The notes under the pieces were generated by a model. It saw only the letters and a list, made by a program, of their open reading frames with translations, did not search any database and was not told the DNA's origin. From positions 79,948 to 143,947 of the forward strand of contig NZ_BMWC01000016.1 in the NCBI RefSeq assembly GCF_014651035.1: a stretch of 64,000 nucleotides of DNA, read 5' to 3'. Position 1 is the first letter of the stretch. Every line of letters starts with the position of its first letter. The position numbers were made by a program, and so were the translations under genes. This stretch comes from Streptomyces lomondensis. GTDB lineage: Bacteria > Actinomycetota > Actinomycetes > Streptomycetales > Streptomycetaceae. Shown piece by piece: positions 37,277 to 46,487 of this stretch.

Positions 37277-37309
37277 GAGGCCGGGAAACAGGCAGCGTTC
37301 CCCGGCCTC
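37277..37309 (+). terminator. Hairpin after the unrecognised gene
   Basis: A 9-bp perfect stem (GAGGCCGGG / CCCGGCCTC), extendable by two A-T pairs across one bulge, directly behind the stop codon at 37261. Confidence 0.65.
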
Positions 37310-37554
37310 ACTGCTGTTCTACCGCGCCCACCCACGCGCCGCCCACCGCACCCCCGCCCGCACCGAGAAGGGCCCCACACGTGGACTGGAAGCCGCGCCC
37401 GATCCGTCTTCCCGACTCCCACCTTCCCTGGACCGACTGAAAGTGCAGGGCATGCGGCACGGCCTGGCCGTGCACCACGGCCGCCGAACACCTGACGGAG
37501 AACCGGTACAGCTGCGGCAGCCCCTTACTGATCGTTTCAGAATGGGGCGGACGG

Positions 37555-37929
37555 TCAGTCGTCGTTGAGCCGCTGAAGGACCTGTGTGAAGTCACCACAA
37601 TTGAGCAGGCCGGTCAGCACCTGCGTGATGTTATCGATGCCTGCGTCTCGAACGATGAGGCCGTCGGAGCACCAGAAGTAGCGGCCATTCAGGGCCTCGC
37701 CGGTTCGGGAATCCTTCTCCATGAGGCGTTCGACCTCAGCAAGAGTGAACACGGTCGCGCTCCAACGTGACTCGTCCGCTGTCAGCCGGACCTCGACGTC
37801 GACGTTGCAGACGGCGTCCAGGGGCTCGCCCGCACTGGGCAGGAATGATGCCTGGAACCGATCTGTTCGGACGCGATACCAGGGACCGTCCCATCCCTGC
37901 TCGGCGGCTCTGGTCCCGGTGCTGGTCAT
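37555..37929 (-). CDS. Hypothetical protein
   Basis: A 124-residue soluble acidic protein (WDGPWYRVRTDRFQASFLPS, DVEVRLTADESRWSATVFT, LNGRYFWCSDGLIVRDAGI). The pattern of strands and the small size recall immunity-type or phage-associated proteins, but no family is recognised. It starts with ATG and lies beside an IS remnant, 69 nt from its start. Confidence 0.6.
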   Translation of the reverse strand: MTSTGTRAAEQGWDGPWYRVRTDRFQASFLPSAGEPLDAVCNVDVEVRLTADESRWSATVFTLAEVERLMEKDSRTGEALNGRYFWCSDGLIVRDAGIDNITQVLTGLLNCGDFTQVLQRLNDD

Positions 37930-37997
37930 GCGGGGAGTATGTCGAGCTGGCCCGGAGGGCTCAACCGGATTCTCTGGCAGTCTTCAGCATCGTGACC

Positions 37998-38603
37998 ATG
38001 AACCTTGTCCTCGACGAGCTGTGGGACCCCGATAGCCCCGCTGCTGCCAGCACGACCCGCGCGACGACATCGCCACCCCGGGCGTCTCCCCGTGCCGGAC
38101 CGGGTCGCACTGGCCGGCATCATCTACGTCCTGCGCAAGGGCGTGGCCTGGCGTGACGTACCGAGCACTGTCGTGGGTTGCTCCGGTGTGACGGCCTGGC
38201 GCCGATTGCAGAACTAACCCCGCTCGCCGTCACACTTACCGGCGGCAACCGCCATGACGTCACCCAGCTCCTGCCGCTACTCGACGCCATCCCGTCGATT
38301 CGGGGTCTGCGGGGACGCCCCCGCCGGAAGCCCCGGTGCCTGTATGCCGACCGGGGTTACGACTTCGAGAAGTACCGCCGCCTGCTGTGGAAGCGCGGCA
38401 TCAAACCGCTGATCGCCCGACGTGGCGCCAACCACGGTTCCGGACTGGGCAAGGTGCGCTGGGTTGTCGAGCGCACATTCGCCTGGCTGCACCAGTTCAA
38501 ACGACTGCGCATCCGCTACGAGCGACGCGCCGACCTCCACCAAGGTCTCCTCCAACTCGCCTGCAGCATCATCTGCCTCCGGAGGATTCGGGCGGCATTC
38601 TGA
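37998..38603 (+). pseudogene. IS5-family transposase remnant with frameshift and internal deletion
   Basis: The start (MNLVLDELWD) and the continuation IAPLLPARPARRHRHPGRLP are in different frames, a one-base shift near 38030. After GVTAWRRLQN a stop intervenes and the middle of the protein is missing. The C-terminal part resumes at 38217 (LAVTLTGGNRHDVTQLLPLL, CLYADRGYDFEKYRRLLW, VERTFAWLHQFKRLRIRYER), with DDE-type residues. Not functional. Clear terminal inverted repeats were not found. Confidence 0.85.
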
Positions 38604-38630
38604 AACGACCAGTTAGGCCGTGTAGACGGG

Positions 38631-39178
38631 GTGGCCGCCCGTCTGGTCTCGACGGCGTCTGATCGACGGCATACGGTTTTGGTCCGGACCGGTGCTCCGT
38701 GGCGGGACGTGCCCGTCGAGTACGGGCCGTGGGGCCGGGTCTACGACCTGTGGGTTCGCGTGCCCCGCATCGGGCCGGGCCGGCCACGCGCTCGACCCGA
38801 TCGTGTGCGGGCTGACAAGGCGTACGCCTCCCGCAGGAACCGCACCTCGCGGACGATGTTGTGCTCCTGGCAGTCGGGGCACCGCCGGAACACCACCTCG
38901 TGGGTGATGCCGGAGGGCCGGCGGAGCTCTACAGCGTCCAGAGCGCGGGCCACCTCCGTCCAGCAGGTGGCGTCCGGGCACTGCACGAGCGACAGCGCAA
39001 GGCACACTCCTCCCGACGTATCCGTGTCGAGCACGGCATCGCCCACCTGAAGAACTGGCGGGCGCTGGCCCGTCACCTCGGCCGCCGCGAGCACATGAGC
39101 GACATCGTCCGGGCCGTCGCCAGCCTGCTGTCCCACCAGCAGACCGCGGACCTGATCCCGGCACGGCAGAGTTGAACA
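38631..39178 (+). pseudogene. Mosaic of IS transposase fragments
   Basis: Three pieces are visible: an IS5-type N-terminal piece (VRTGAPWRDVPVEYGPWGRV, 38680-38770), a middle piece (RPDRVRADKAYASRRNRT, 38795-38850) and, in another frame, the C-terminal end of a DDE_4-type transposase (RIRVEHGIAHLKNWRALARH to 39175). Between the last two, on the minus strand (about 38845-38990), lies a fragment with Cys pairs (QCPDATCWTEV, FRRCPDCQEHN) from an unrelated protein. Confidence 0.75.
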
Positions 39179-39239
39179 CTCAGCCTTGCAGAGGCCCTCG
39201 ACGTCTCACCCACAACCACGCACGAGCTCGTTAGTCGCG

Positions 39240-39490
39240 GCCTTCACCACCCCGCTCGTCTCCACCGAACCGCTGCAAGGCACGAAGCGGAATGGCAGAC
39301 CAAGGTCACCCCGGAGAGCCAGACACGCAGAGAGTTCTGCTGGTTCACCGACTTCGACGGCGAGCGGCGCCTCTTCGAGCTGCACGCCCGCTTCACGCCG
39401 GGCATGGGCCGCATCCACTTCCGCCTGGTCCCGGAGGAACGGGCGATCCGGCTCGCGCACATCGGCAGCAAGATCCGCCCGGATCTCTGA
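39240..39490 (+). pseudogene. 5'-truncated fragment of a protein gene
   Basis: The frame ending at TGA 39488-39490 reads EWQTKVTPESQTRREFCWFT, then DFDGERRLFELHARFTPGMG and RIHFRLVPEERAIRLAHIGS. This resembles the C-terminal half of small cytoplasmic proteins found near Streptomyces mobile elements; the N-terminal half is missing. The last 19 nt of the gene form the left copy of the direct repeat that recurs at 44299. Confidence 0.55.
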
Positions 39491-39502
39491 GCCGTCAGTA
39501 CA
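39472..39502 (+). repeat. Left copy of 31-bp direct repeat
   Basis: Matches 44299-44329 in 29 of 31 positions, with the first 21 identical. The core GATCCG-CC-CGGATC is a perfect dyad. The two copies bracket the nuclease/SMI1 gene pair (4.8 kb). Confidence 0.85.
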
Positions 39503-39693
39503 TCCGTGTGATTCAACTTACGTTTGCGTTCGGGATGCGCAGTGCTTTCAACGATTCCGACCGCCACCGCCTCGTCATAATCAGGACTGGCTCGAAATCC
39601 CCGTGCAGTACGAGTCTCCCCCTTCCTAGGTTCTACACCGTGCGCTTTCGAACAGGAGTTCACTTCATACACGGGAAGGACCGGACTCACACC

Positions 39694-42600
39694 GTGCAGA
39701 CCCAGGCGCAACCGCCCACATCAGGGCACAGAGCCAGACGCAGACGCCTCTCGCAACTCGCCGTAGCAACCGTGCTGTTACTGACCACCGAAGCTGGCGT
39801 CGCCCTCACCGGCCAGGCTGCGGCGGCCCCCGCCCCCGCGGACCCGCCTGCCTCCGCCGAGGCCATACAGCCGTCCGAGGCCGAGCTGCTCAAGGGCGAT
39901 ATGGCATGGGCAGCCGCCCACGCCAAGGGATCGAAGGCATGGGCGATCCTGGAGGCGCGGAAGACCGGCAAGAAGGTGGTCGTCACCGACGAGACCACCC
40001 CCGACTCGATCACCGTCGCCAACCCCGACGGAACGCTCACCGCCACGATGACGCCCGGCCCCGAGCGGGTCTGGCGGGGCGGCAAGTGGCGTACCGTCGA
40101 CGCCACCCTGACGAAGTCCGCCGACGGCTCTGTGCAGGCGAAGGCACACCCCAATGGCCTGCGCCTGGCCGGAAAGGGCGGCACCGTCCCCGGTTCGCTC
40201 GCCACCGCCAAGAAGGCCGCGGCACGGGACCTGGTAACGCTCGGCTCCGGTGAAGAGAGCGTGACGCTGCAATGGAAGGGCGGCCTGCCGGAACCCGAAC
40301 TCGACGGCACCACCGCCCGCTACCCGGGGGCGGTGCCCGGTGCGGACCTGATCGTCGAGGCCACCCGCACCGGGTTCGAGCAGTTCGTCGAGATCGGCCG
40401 GCGACCGGACGGCGCCTACTCCTACACGCTCCCGGTCAAGGCCAAGGGCCTGAAGGCCAGGGCCAACGACGACGGTTCCGTCGCCTTCTCCGACGCCAGG
40501 ACGGGCGCGGTGCGGGCCACGATGCCCGCGCCGGTCATGTGGGACGCGACGGTCGACGAGGCGTCCGGCGAGCACACCCGCAAGGCCCGCGTCGGAATGA
40601 AGGTCGTCGACAAGGGCAACGGCCGTATCGATCTGGTCGTCACCCCCAGCGCGAAGTTCCTCGGCGACCCGAGGACGCGGTACCCAGTCACCGTCGACCC
40701 CTCGACCTCGGCTCTGGCGGCCACGTTCGACACCTACGTGCAGCAGGGCGAGACCACGGACCTGTCCACCGACACGGAACTGGACTTCGGCAACCCCGGC
40801 ACCAAGAACGCCGACGGCACGCCCCGCACCGCCCGGTCCTTCATCCACTGGAACACCACGCCGATCCAGGATGCGTTGATCGTCGACACGAACCTGGCGC
40901 TGTGGAACTTCCACTCCGGCAACACCGACTGCGCCAACCAGTCGTGGACCGTCTGGGACACCACCGCGGCCGGTACGTCCTCGCGCTGGACCAGCCAGCC
41001 CACCTGGAACCAGCAGTACCACTCCTCCACCCAGACCCGCGGCAACCCCGACTGCACCGGCACCCAGCCCGACGGCTGGATCAACGCCGACGTCGACGCC
41101 CTCGTGCAGACCTGGGCCTCGGCCAAAGCCACCCGCGGCTACATGGGTCTGCGCGCCGCCAACGACGACACCCGTGGCTGGAAGCGCGTCAACTCCGGGA
41201 ACAGCACGGCCAATCAACCGAAGCTGACCGTGACCTACAACTACCGGCCCTCCGACGGCGCCGACCGTCAGGCCGGCGCGCCGTTCAGGTCGTACGCGGG
41301 CGTGTGGGCAGTCAACACCACCACGCCCACGCTGCGGGACACCTTCACCGACGCCGACGGCGACACCGTCAACGGCACCTTCCAGGTCTACGACGCCGCC
41401 ACCAACACCCCCATCACCACGCCAACCGGTGAGGGCCTGCTGGTCTCGGACTTCGTCGCGTCCGGGAAGCCGGCCAGTGTCACCGTCCCGGCCGGGCAGC
41501 TCCAGGACGGCAAGACCTACAAGTTCCGGACCAACTCCTACGACGGCACCCACTACAACCTGAACTGGTCTCCCTGGACGCAGTTCGTGGTGGACACCAC
41601 CGCCCCCGTGGAGCCGAAGCAGATCGTCTCCTCGACCTACCCGGAGAACTGGGGCGGCGGCGGGGCCGGAATCGAGGGCCGCTTCGACGTCACGACCGGC
41701 GACGCGTCTCCCTACGAGGTCCAGTACCGCTTCGACCCGTACGAGGACGACGCCGACAACTACGGCTGGGCAGCTGTCCGTACCACCACGGCGACGACCC
41801 GGGCCCCAGCACCCGAAGCCTCCTACACCGCGACCCCGGCCGCCGACGGCAACCACGTGACGCAGACGCGCACCGTGGACCGGGCGGGCAACGTGGGCCC
41901 GATCAAGGACTACGGGTTCACCGCCGGGAACCGGAACTACAACCGCGCCCAGAAGATCGACATCAAGCTGCCGCAGCCGGATCTGACCTCCGACGTCGCG
42001 GCGTACCTCAACGAGCCGCAGCGCATCGCCGACTGGAAGCAGGGCAGCGCCTCGCGCACCCTGCGCAAGGGCCATGAGACGGTCACCATCAAGGCCAAGG
42101 ACAAGCGGTCGCTGGCGGGAACCCGCAAGGCCGCCAAGGAACTGGCCCAGCAGCGCAAGCTGCGCGCCCCGTCCTACCCCGATCCGATCGTCACCGGATC
42201 CTGGTGCCAGCCCTCGCTGTTCGGGGAGGCCCAGAAGTCGCTGATCACCCGCAACGAGGCCTGCGTCTTCTACGACCTGAACTACACGAAGGAGTACTAC
42301 CTCAACGGCGTCAAGACCGAGGAGCGCCACGCACGGTTCGAGATCGCCTTCCAGGTCAAGACCGACCGGCACGACGGGACGATCAAGACGTGGATTCAGC
42401 TGAACCCGGTCTTCAACGACTTCCCCGGGCACGACAGGTCCGTGCTGTTCGGCGACGGCAACCCCATCGCCCACATGGACTCGATGTGCTTCAGCGGTGC
42501 CTGCGAGGGTGCCACTGACAGCAGGGACGTGCGGAACTTCGACTTCTACGGCGACCTCAGCTGGAAGGGCGGCGGCAACGCCACCCCGGTCGACTCCCAC

Positions 42601-43521
42601 ATGGCCACCGGTACCGCCTCGCACAAGTGGGACGGCTCCACCGACGGCGTGGGCCCCTCCGACGCCGGCCTGTCCAGGAAGCTGCCGGTCTGGTTCATCT
42701 TCAACCCGGAGAGCGAATACGTCCCGGTCGAGGGCAAGGACGACGAGATCGACGGGGGCAGTGCGCGCTCACCCGGCATCGATGTGCGGTGCGACAAGGT
42801 CGATTCCTACGGCGTGCCGGGATGTGTGCTGACGCAGTACGTCCCCAAGTACCAGATGGACGCCGCCCGTTACCCGGCTGCCGCGGCTCACCTGTGGATG
42901 GTGCAGAACAAGTCCGCGGTCAAAAACCTGGGGACCGTCGGCAAGCCGCTGCACTACCGACCCGACGCGGACAACGGCCGGGTGAACTCCACCTGGACGA
43001 AGAAGAAGATCCGAAACCGCGTCTGCGGCTACTACGGCGGCACCAGGGCCGACGGGTACGTTCCGACCAAGGGGTTCGTGGCGCATCCGAAGACGTTCCT
43101 GCATCCGGAGTTCCGCCCGCAGGTCCCCCTGCCCAATCCGGACAAGGTGAACTGCGACGAGGTTCCGTTCGCCTCGACGTACGAGACCGTCGGCCTGCCC
43201 GCTACCGCCGGCGGGTTGAACCCGGCCGGCACGGCCGGCGGCGGCGAGTGCATCCAGACCGTGGCGGCGAAGGCCGACGACGGCAGTGAGCACCTCCTGG
43301 ACGACACGCGCTACGACGCGCCGACATTCAGCGAGAAGTGCGGCCGTTCCTCGATGTCGGGGTACGTCAACCAGGGTGCGATGAACAAGTACGGCAATGA
43401 GTTCCTGGCGCAAATGCGGGTCATCGACGGCGACGCGTTCGCCATCGACCCGGGCGTTTCGTGGTTCAAGGGCTGCAACACCGGTGCGGCGACGCTCGTC
43501 TGCGAGATGAAGAAGCCGTAG
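39694..43521 (+). CDS. Secreted DNRLRE protein with NucA/NucB-type DNase domain
   Basis: A 1275-residue exported protein. The signal peptide has an Arg-rich n-region (RARRRRLSQL) and hydrophobic core (LAVATVLLLTTEAGVAL). A wall-protein-like N-terminal region runs to about residue 340. A DNRLRE domain follows (about 340-520: TARSFIHWNTTPIQDALIVD, QPKLTVTYNYRP), then Ig-like repeats (about 520-745). The C-terminal 200 residues carry CDEVPFASTYETVG, the NucA/NucB deoxyribonuclease motif. GTG at 39694 fits the signal peptide; 39640 is an alternative. A convergent SMI1 gene may be its immunity gene. Confidence 0.8.
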   Translation: MQTQAQPPTSGHRARRRRLSQLAVATVLLLTTEAGVALTGQAAAAPAPADPPASAEAIQPSEAELLKGDMAWAAAHAKGSKAWAILEARKTGKKVVVTDETTPDSITVANPDGTLTATMTPGPERVWRGGKWRTVDATLTKSADGSVQAKAHPNGLRLAGKGGTVPGSLATAKKAAARDLVTLGSGEESVTLQWKGGLPEPELDGTTARYPGAVPGADLIVEATRTGFEQFVEIGRRPDGAYSYTLPVKAKGLKARANDDGSVAFSDARTGAVRATMPAPVMWDATVDEASGEHTRKARVGMKVVDKGNGRIDLVVTPSAKFLGDPRTRYPVTVDPSTSALAATFDTYVQQGETTDLSTDTELDFGNPGTKNADGTPRTARSFIHWNTTPIQDALIVDTNLALWNFHSGNTDCANQSWTVWDTTAAGTSSRWTSQPTWNQQYHSSTQTRGNPDCTGTQPDGWINADVDALVQTWASAKATRGYMGLRAANDDTRGWKRVNSGNSTANQPKLTVTYNYRPSDGADRQAGAPFRSYAGVWAVNTTTPTLRDTFTDADGDTVNGTFQVYDAATNTPITTPTGEGLLVSDFVASGKPASVTVPAGQLQDGKTYKFRTNSYDGTHYNLNWSPWTQFVVDTTAPVEPKQIVSSTYPENWGGGGAGIEGRFDVTTGDASPYEVQYRFDPYEDDADNYGWAAVRTTTATTRAPAPEASYTATPAADGNHVTQTRTVDRAGNVGPIKDYGFTAGNRNYNRAQKIDIKLPQPDLTSDVAAYLNEPQRIADWKQGSASRTLRKGHETVTIKAKDKRSLAGTRKAAKELAQQRKLRAPSYPDPIVTGSWCQPSLFGEAQKSLITRNEACVFYDLNYTKEYYLNGVKTEERHARFEIAFQVKTDRHDGTIKTWIQLNPVFNDFPGHDRSVLFGDGNPIAHMDSMCFSGACEGATDSRDVRNFDFYGDLSWKGGGNATPVDSHMATGTASHKWDGSTDGVGPSDAGLSRKLPVWFIFNPESEYVPVEGKDDEIDGGSARSPGIDVRCDKVDSYGVPGCVLTQYVPKYQMDAARYPAAAAHLWMVQNKSAVKNLGTVGKPLHYRPDADNGRVNSTWTKKKIRNRVCGYYGGTRADGYVPTKGFVAHPKTFLHPEFRPQVPLPNPDKVNCDEVPFASTYETVGLPATAGGLNPAGTAGGGECIQTVAAKADDGSEHLLDDTRYDAPTFSEKCGRSSMSGYVNQGAMNKYGNEFLAQMRVIDGDAFAIDPGVSWFKGCNTGAATLVCEMKKP

Positions 43522-43577
43522 CCACCGCACGCCTGCCCGGGGCCCGTCAGCCAGGCGGGTCCCGGGCAGCGACGCGC

Positions 43578-44222
43578 TCAGTGGACGGGGTGCCAGTGCT
43601 CCAACGCATCGTCCAGCAGAGGAGCCTCGGGGTCGTCCCAGATCAGACAGCCCCACACCAGGCCGGGCACATCGGGGCCCATGGCGTCGGCCGGCCCCTC
43701 GATGAGCGTGCGGTGAACGGCCTCGAGATAGGCGGCGATCGACGGATACTCGGGCTTGTCGCACGCGAGATTGTCCGGCAGCGACCAGGAGCCGACGCCG
43801 TCCTCGCCCACGTAGAGCCCCGACTCGGGTCCTGCCTCGTCGCCGGTCAGCCAAGGCACCACCGCGGAGCCCCACATATCGCCGCGCCCGACCTCCGGCA
43901 GCCGCGGCCGGAGCGCATCCTCCGGACCGAGCAGAACCCCGCCCGGCAGGAACGCCCCCGAACCGACCTCGCCGGCTTCCTCATTGGCCTCGATGTACTG
44001 GTGCTCCACACCGCCGCACAGCCGCCACAGCGCCGCCAATTCCGTGGGCAGCCCGAAGCCGACGGCATGCCTCAGGCGGGAGTCGGCCGCGGCGATCTGC
44101 TCCTCCGTCGCAGGAGCAAGGAGAGAAGCGTGGGAGACGGGCGCATGCTTGGCGAGCCAGCCGGTCACCTTCCGCCAGGCAGCCGCGACCCGATCGACCT
44201 CACTGGTGTGTTGAACAGACAT
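43578..44222 (-). CDS. SMI1/KNR4 (SUKH) family protein, candidate immunity protein
   Basis: A 214-residue SUKH-fold protein: TEEQIAAADSRLRHAVGFGL, PTELAALWRLCGGVEHQY and the acidic end PLLDDALEHWHPVH fit the family, whose bacterial members mostly neutralise nuclease toxins. The ATG at 44222 was chosen because the conserved region begins there; the longer frame to 44351 runs through the direct repeat. It converges on the DNase gene with a 56-nt gap, an unusual arrangement for an immunity gene. Confidence 0.78.
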   Translation of the reverse strand: MSVQHTSEVDRVAAAWRKVTGWLAKHAPVSHASLLAPATEEQIAAADSRLRHAVGFGLPTELAALWRLCGGVEHQYIEANEEAGEVGSGAFLPGGVLLGPEDALRPRLPEVGRGDMWGSAVVPWLTGDEAGPESGLYVGEDGVGSWSLPDNLACDKPEYPSIAAYLEAVHRTLIEGPADAMGPDVPGLVWGCLIWDDPEAPLLDDALEHWHPVH

Positions 44223-44298
44223 TCGGCCACCGTAGCCGCCGCATGCCCAACTCACCACGACCGAGGCGAGTTCGTCGGCGGCGGAACGGCCGAGCCAT

Positions 44299-44329
44299 GA
44301 TCCGCCCGGATCTCTGAGCTGTCCGTACA
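44299..44329 (+). repeat. Right copy of 31-bp direct repeat
   Basis: Same orientation as 39472-39502, two mismatches (positions 22 and 26). It lies between the SMI1 promoter region and an ISAzo13 transposase fragment. Confidence 0.85.
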
Positions 44330-44361
44330 GAGTTCCCTGCCCGTCCGGCATACGCGCCTTC

Positions 44362-44550
44362 TTGGCCTACGCCGGCCTCCAGCTCGTCCACACCCTTGCG
44401 GACCGTCGTCTCGCTTACCTGGGCCGCCCGCGCGACCGCCCCGATACCGCCGTGTCCCAGGAGCCGTGCCTCGGCCCCCATCAGCAGCCGCCGCTGACGC
44501 TCGTCCAGATGCGGGTTTGCGGTCGCCTTACCCGTGGCGACGGGATCAGG
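44362..44550 (-). pseudogene. ISAzo13-family transposase, N-terminal fragment
   Basis: The minus strand reads PHLDERQRRLLMGAEARLLG, HGGIGAVARAAQVSETTVRK and GVDELEAG, the conserved N-terminal DNA-binding block of ISAzo13 transposases. The catalytic part is missing; the break is within 35 nt of the right direct repeat. Confidence 0.7.
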
Positions 44551-44604
44551 CCAGGCTGTACGCCGGATCTGGAATGTGCGAGATGGACGGCCCACAATGG
44601 CCGG

Positions 44605-45792
44605 ATGACGTCGGCATCGAGGATGCGGTGCTGGGAACGATGGGGTACGGGCGGAGCCGTGATCCTCAAGCGGCCCTTGGCCTCGTCCGCCGTCACGCGC
44701 CTGGCCAAAGAGTTGCACCGGGACAAGCCCTCTCCAGCTGCGGCCGCGCTTGTCCGGATCGCGGCGAGCTCGGTACAACCGGCCGCCAGCAGGGCTTTCG
44801 AAGCGTTGGCCGAGGCATGCGAAGACCCTCAAGCGGCGGGCGATGTGATCTACCAGTGCTTGTTGCAGTGCGGCGGCAGACAGGACGAAGACGACAGGAC
44901 ATGGTCATCGGTCGTCGCGCCCCTGCTGTTAGGGGGATCACCTCCTCGACTCGTTCGGTTCCTCGACCATGATCCGGTCGCGGGCCAGCCGTGGACTCGG
45001 CCGGAGGGCATCGTCGATCAATTGATGATGTGCGTTTCCTTCGACTCGCCCCGTCGCCCTGCCTTGGAGCGGTTCCTGTCCACCACGGATCAGCCGTTGG
45101 TCCTGGCCAAGCTGGTGGCGGAGTGGAGTGACGACACCTTTCTGCCCGGCCGGATCGTGACCGATACGGCTGTCGCGAATCCGCACCTCGACCCGTCGGA
45201 CTGGGGCAGGAACGTGCTGTTGGCCGTAGCGAAGGACCGCCTGGACCTGCTCGATTTCACCCAGGCGGGCACTGTGGAAGCCGTGGTCCGCGGTACTCAG
45301 ATGTCCAGGGCCGATCTGGCTGACAAGTACAGGCGCGTGTTGCGTGCGCTGCCTCCAGGCGTTGCGCGGGAGCGCCTGTGCGAAATCGCCCTCCTTCGGA
45401 CCCGTGAAGCCGAGGAGGCCATCGCGGCCGCTATCGAGGCGGGGTTTGCGCCTGAGCGGCAACGGGATCGTGTGGTCTTCTTCTACCTCACCCAGCAGTG
45501 GGACCGTTACAAGGCGGTCGACCCCGATGGAGAGCTGCTCTACGCCGCCTACCTCGCAGTTCATCACTCCGCTGATCTCAGGGACCACGGCCTGACCTGG
45601 AGCATCATCAACGTAGCCCGCCGCAGCGGGCGACCCGATCCTGCCGTTCGATACCTGGAGGAGAATCCGGTGTCCAAGAGCAGGGAATCGGGCAGGGGGC
45701 GCGGGCCGACCGGCGGATACAGCAGCGACTACGGCAGCGGTGGCGACTATGGCGGCAGCGCCGGTTGGACCGGCGGCAGCTTCCACACGTAA
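44605..45792 (+). CDS. Helical-repeat-like protein with Gly/Tyr/Ser-rich tail, function unknown
   Basis: A 395-residue mostly alpha-helical protein (AALVRIAASSVQPAASRAFE, ALAEACEDPQAAGDVIYQCL, EEAIAAAIEAGFAPERQRDR), suggesting HEAT-like repeats. The last 35 residues are low-complexity (GGYSSDYGSGGDYGGSAGW). No catalytic motif is seen. The start is uncertain: ATG 44605 has a poor ribosome-binding site; ATG 44626 and GTG 44659 are alternatives. Confidence 0.65.
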   Translation: MTSASRMRCWERWGTGGAVILKRPLASSAVTRLAKELHRDKPSPAAAALVRIAASSVQPAASRAFEALAEACEDPQAAGDVIYQCLLQCGGRQDEDDRTWSSVVAPLLLGGSPPRLVRFLDHDPVAGQPWTRPEGIVDQLMMCVSFDSPRRPALERFLSTTDQPLVLAKLVAEWSDDTFLPGRIVTDTAVANPHLDPSDWGRNVLLAVAKDRLDLLDFTQAGTVEAVVRGTQMSRADLADKYRRVLRALPPGVARERLCEIALLRTREAEEAIAAAIEAGFAPERQRDRVVFFYLTQQWDRYKAVDPDGELLYAAYLAVHHSADLRDHGLTWSIINVARRSGRPDPAVRYLEENPVSKSRESGRGRGPTGGYSSDYGSGGDYGGSAGWTGGSFHT

Positions 45793-45918
45793 GTGCATGA
45801 GCCTGTAGCCCACATGGAGCTGAACGTACTCATCGAGTAGAAGTCGTGCTGCCCGTTCGCTTCACGGAAAATTGCTCAAGGCCGAACTGAGGCTCTTCAG
45901 CCCTTTCCGTGAAGCCTG

Positions 45919-46300
45919 TCAACTGGCGAGGAGAACACGGCGCTTGAGGAGATCGAACCCGGCACTGCCGTAGTGCCGGCGCTTGAGTATCTTGGATCCG
46001 GTTCACGTGTCCCTCGACGGCGCCGGAGCTCCAGGGCACGGTGAGGCCGAGGGTGACGGCGGCGTGTTCCTTGCGCAGGCCGTTGGCGAAGACGTGGAGG
46101 TCCTTGATCTCGCTCTGCTCGGCCTGGTCGAGCCACTCGGTGCGGCGGTGACCGTCACGACGTCGCAGGACCGTGGCGAAGCCGCGGGCGAGCCGGGTGG
46201 TGGTCGCGATGTCCTCGCAGCGGGCGCAGAGGTCCTTGAGCTGTTGCCGGGCGGATTCAGCGCTGCTTCCCCTCCGCACACCGGGTGCCCCCGGAAACGC
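45919..46300 (-). pseudogene. ISL3-family transposase, C-terminal remnant with frameshift
   Basis: The minus strand carries KDLHVFANGLRKEHAAVTLG and LTVPWSSGAVEGHVNRI, the ISL3 catalytic C-terminus. After HVNRI the frame shifts by one base and continues as ILKRRHYGSAGFDLLKRRVL to a TGA at 45919. The N-terminal half is absent. Confidence 0.78.
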
Positions 46301-46487
46301 CGACGAGGCGATCAAAGACAAGTCCGGCATCCCCTATCCCAACGCCATTCGCATACCCGCACGCGAAGGGAAACGGGCGCGGACCACCGACGGCTTCCAG
46401 GTGGGCGAGGACTACCTCGCCTGGTTCGGCCAGCTCCTGACCCGCGCCGCGGCCGCCGGCCTAACCGCGCTCTCGGGCCGAGGACAA
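46301..46487 (+). other. Orphan coding-like segment between IS remnants
   Basis: A plus-strand frame reads NADEAIKDKSGIPYPNAIRI and TTDGFQVGEDYLAWFGQLLT, which looks protein-like but has no start, no clear end and no recognised family. Probably a fragment trapped between the ISL3 and IS1380 remnants. Confidence 0.35.

Noticed and set aside
39778..42624. Minus-strand frame of about 950 codons opposite the secreted nuclease
   Set aside because: Gly/Val/Arg-rich shadow without motifs; the plus-strand protein has a signal peptide and recognisable domains.
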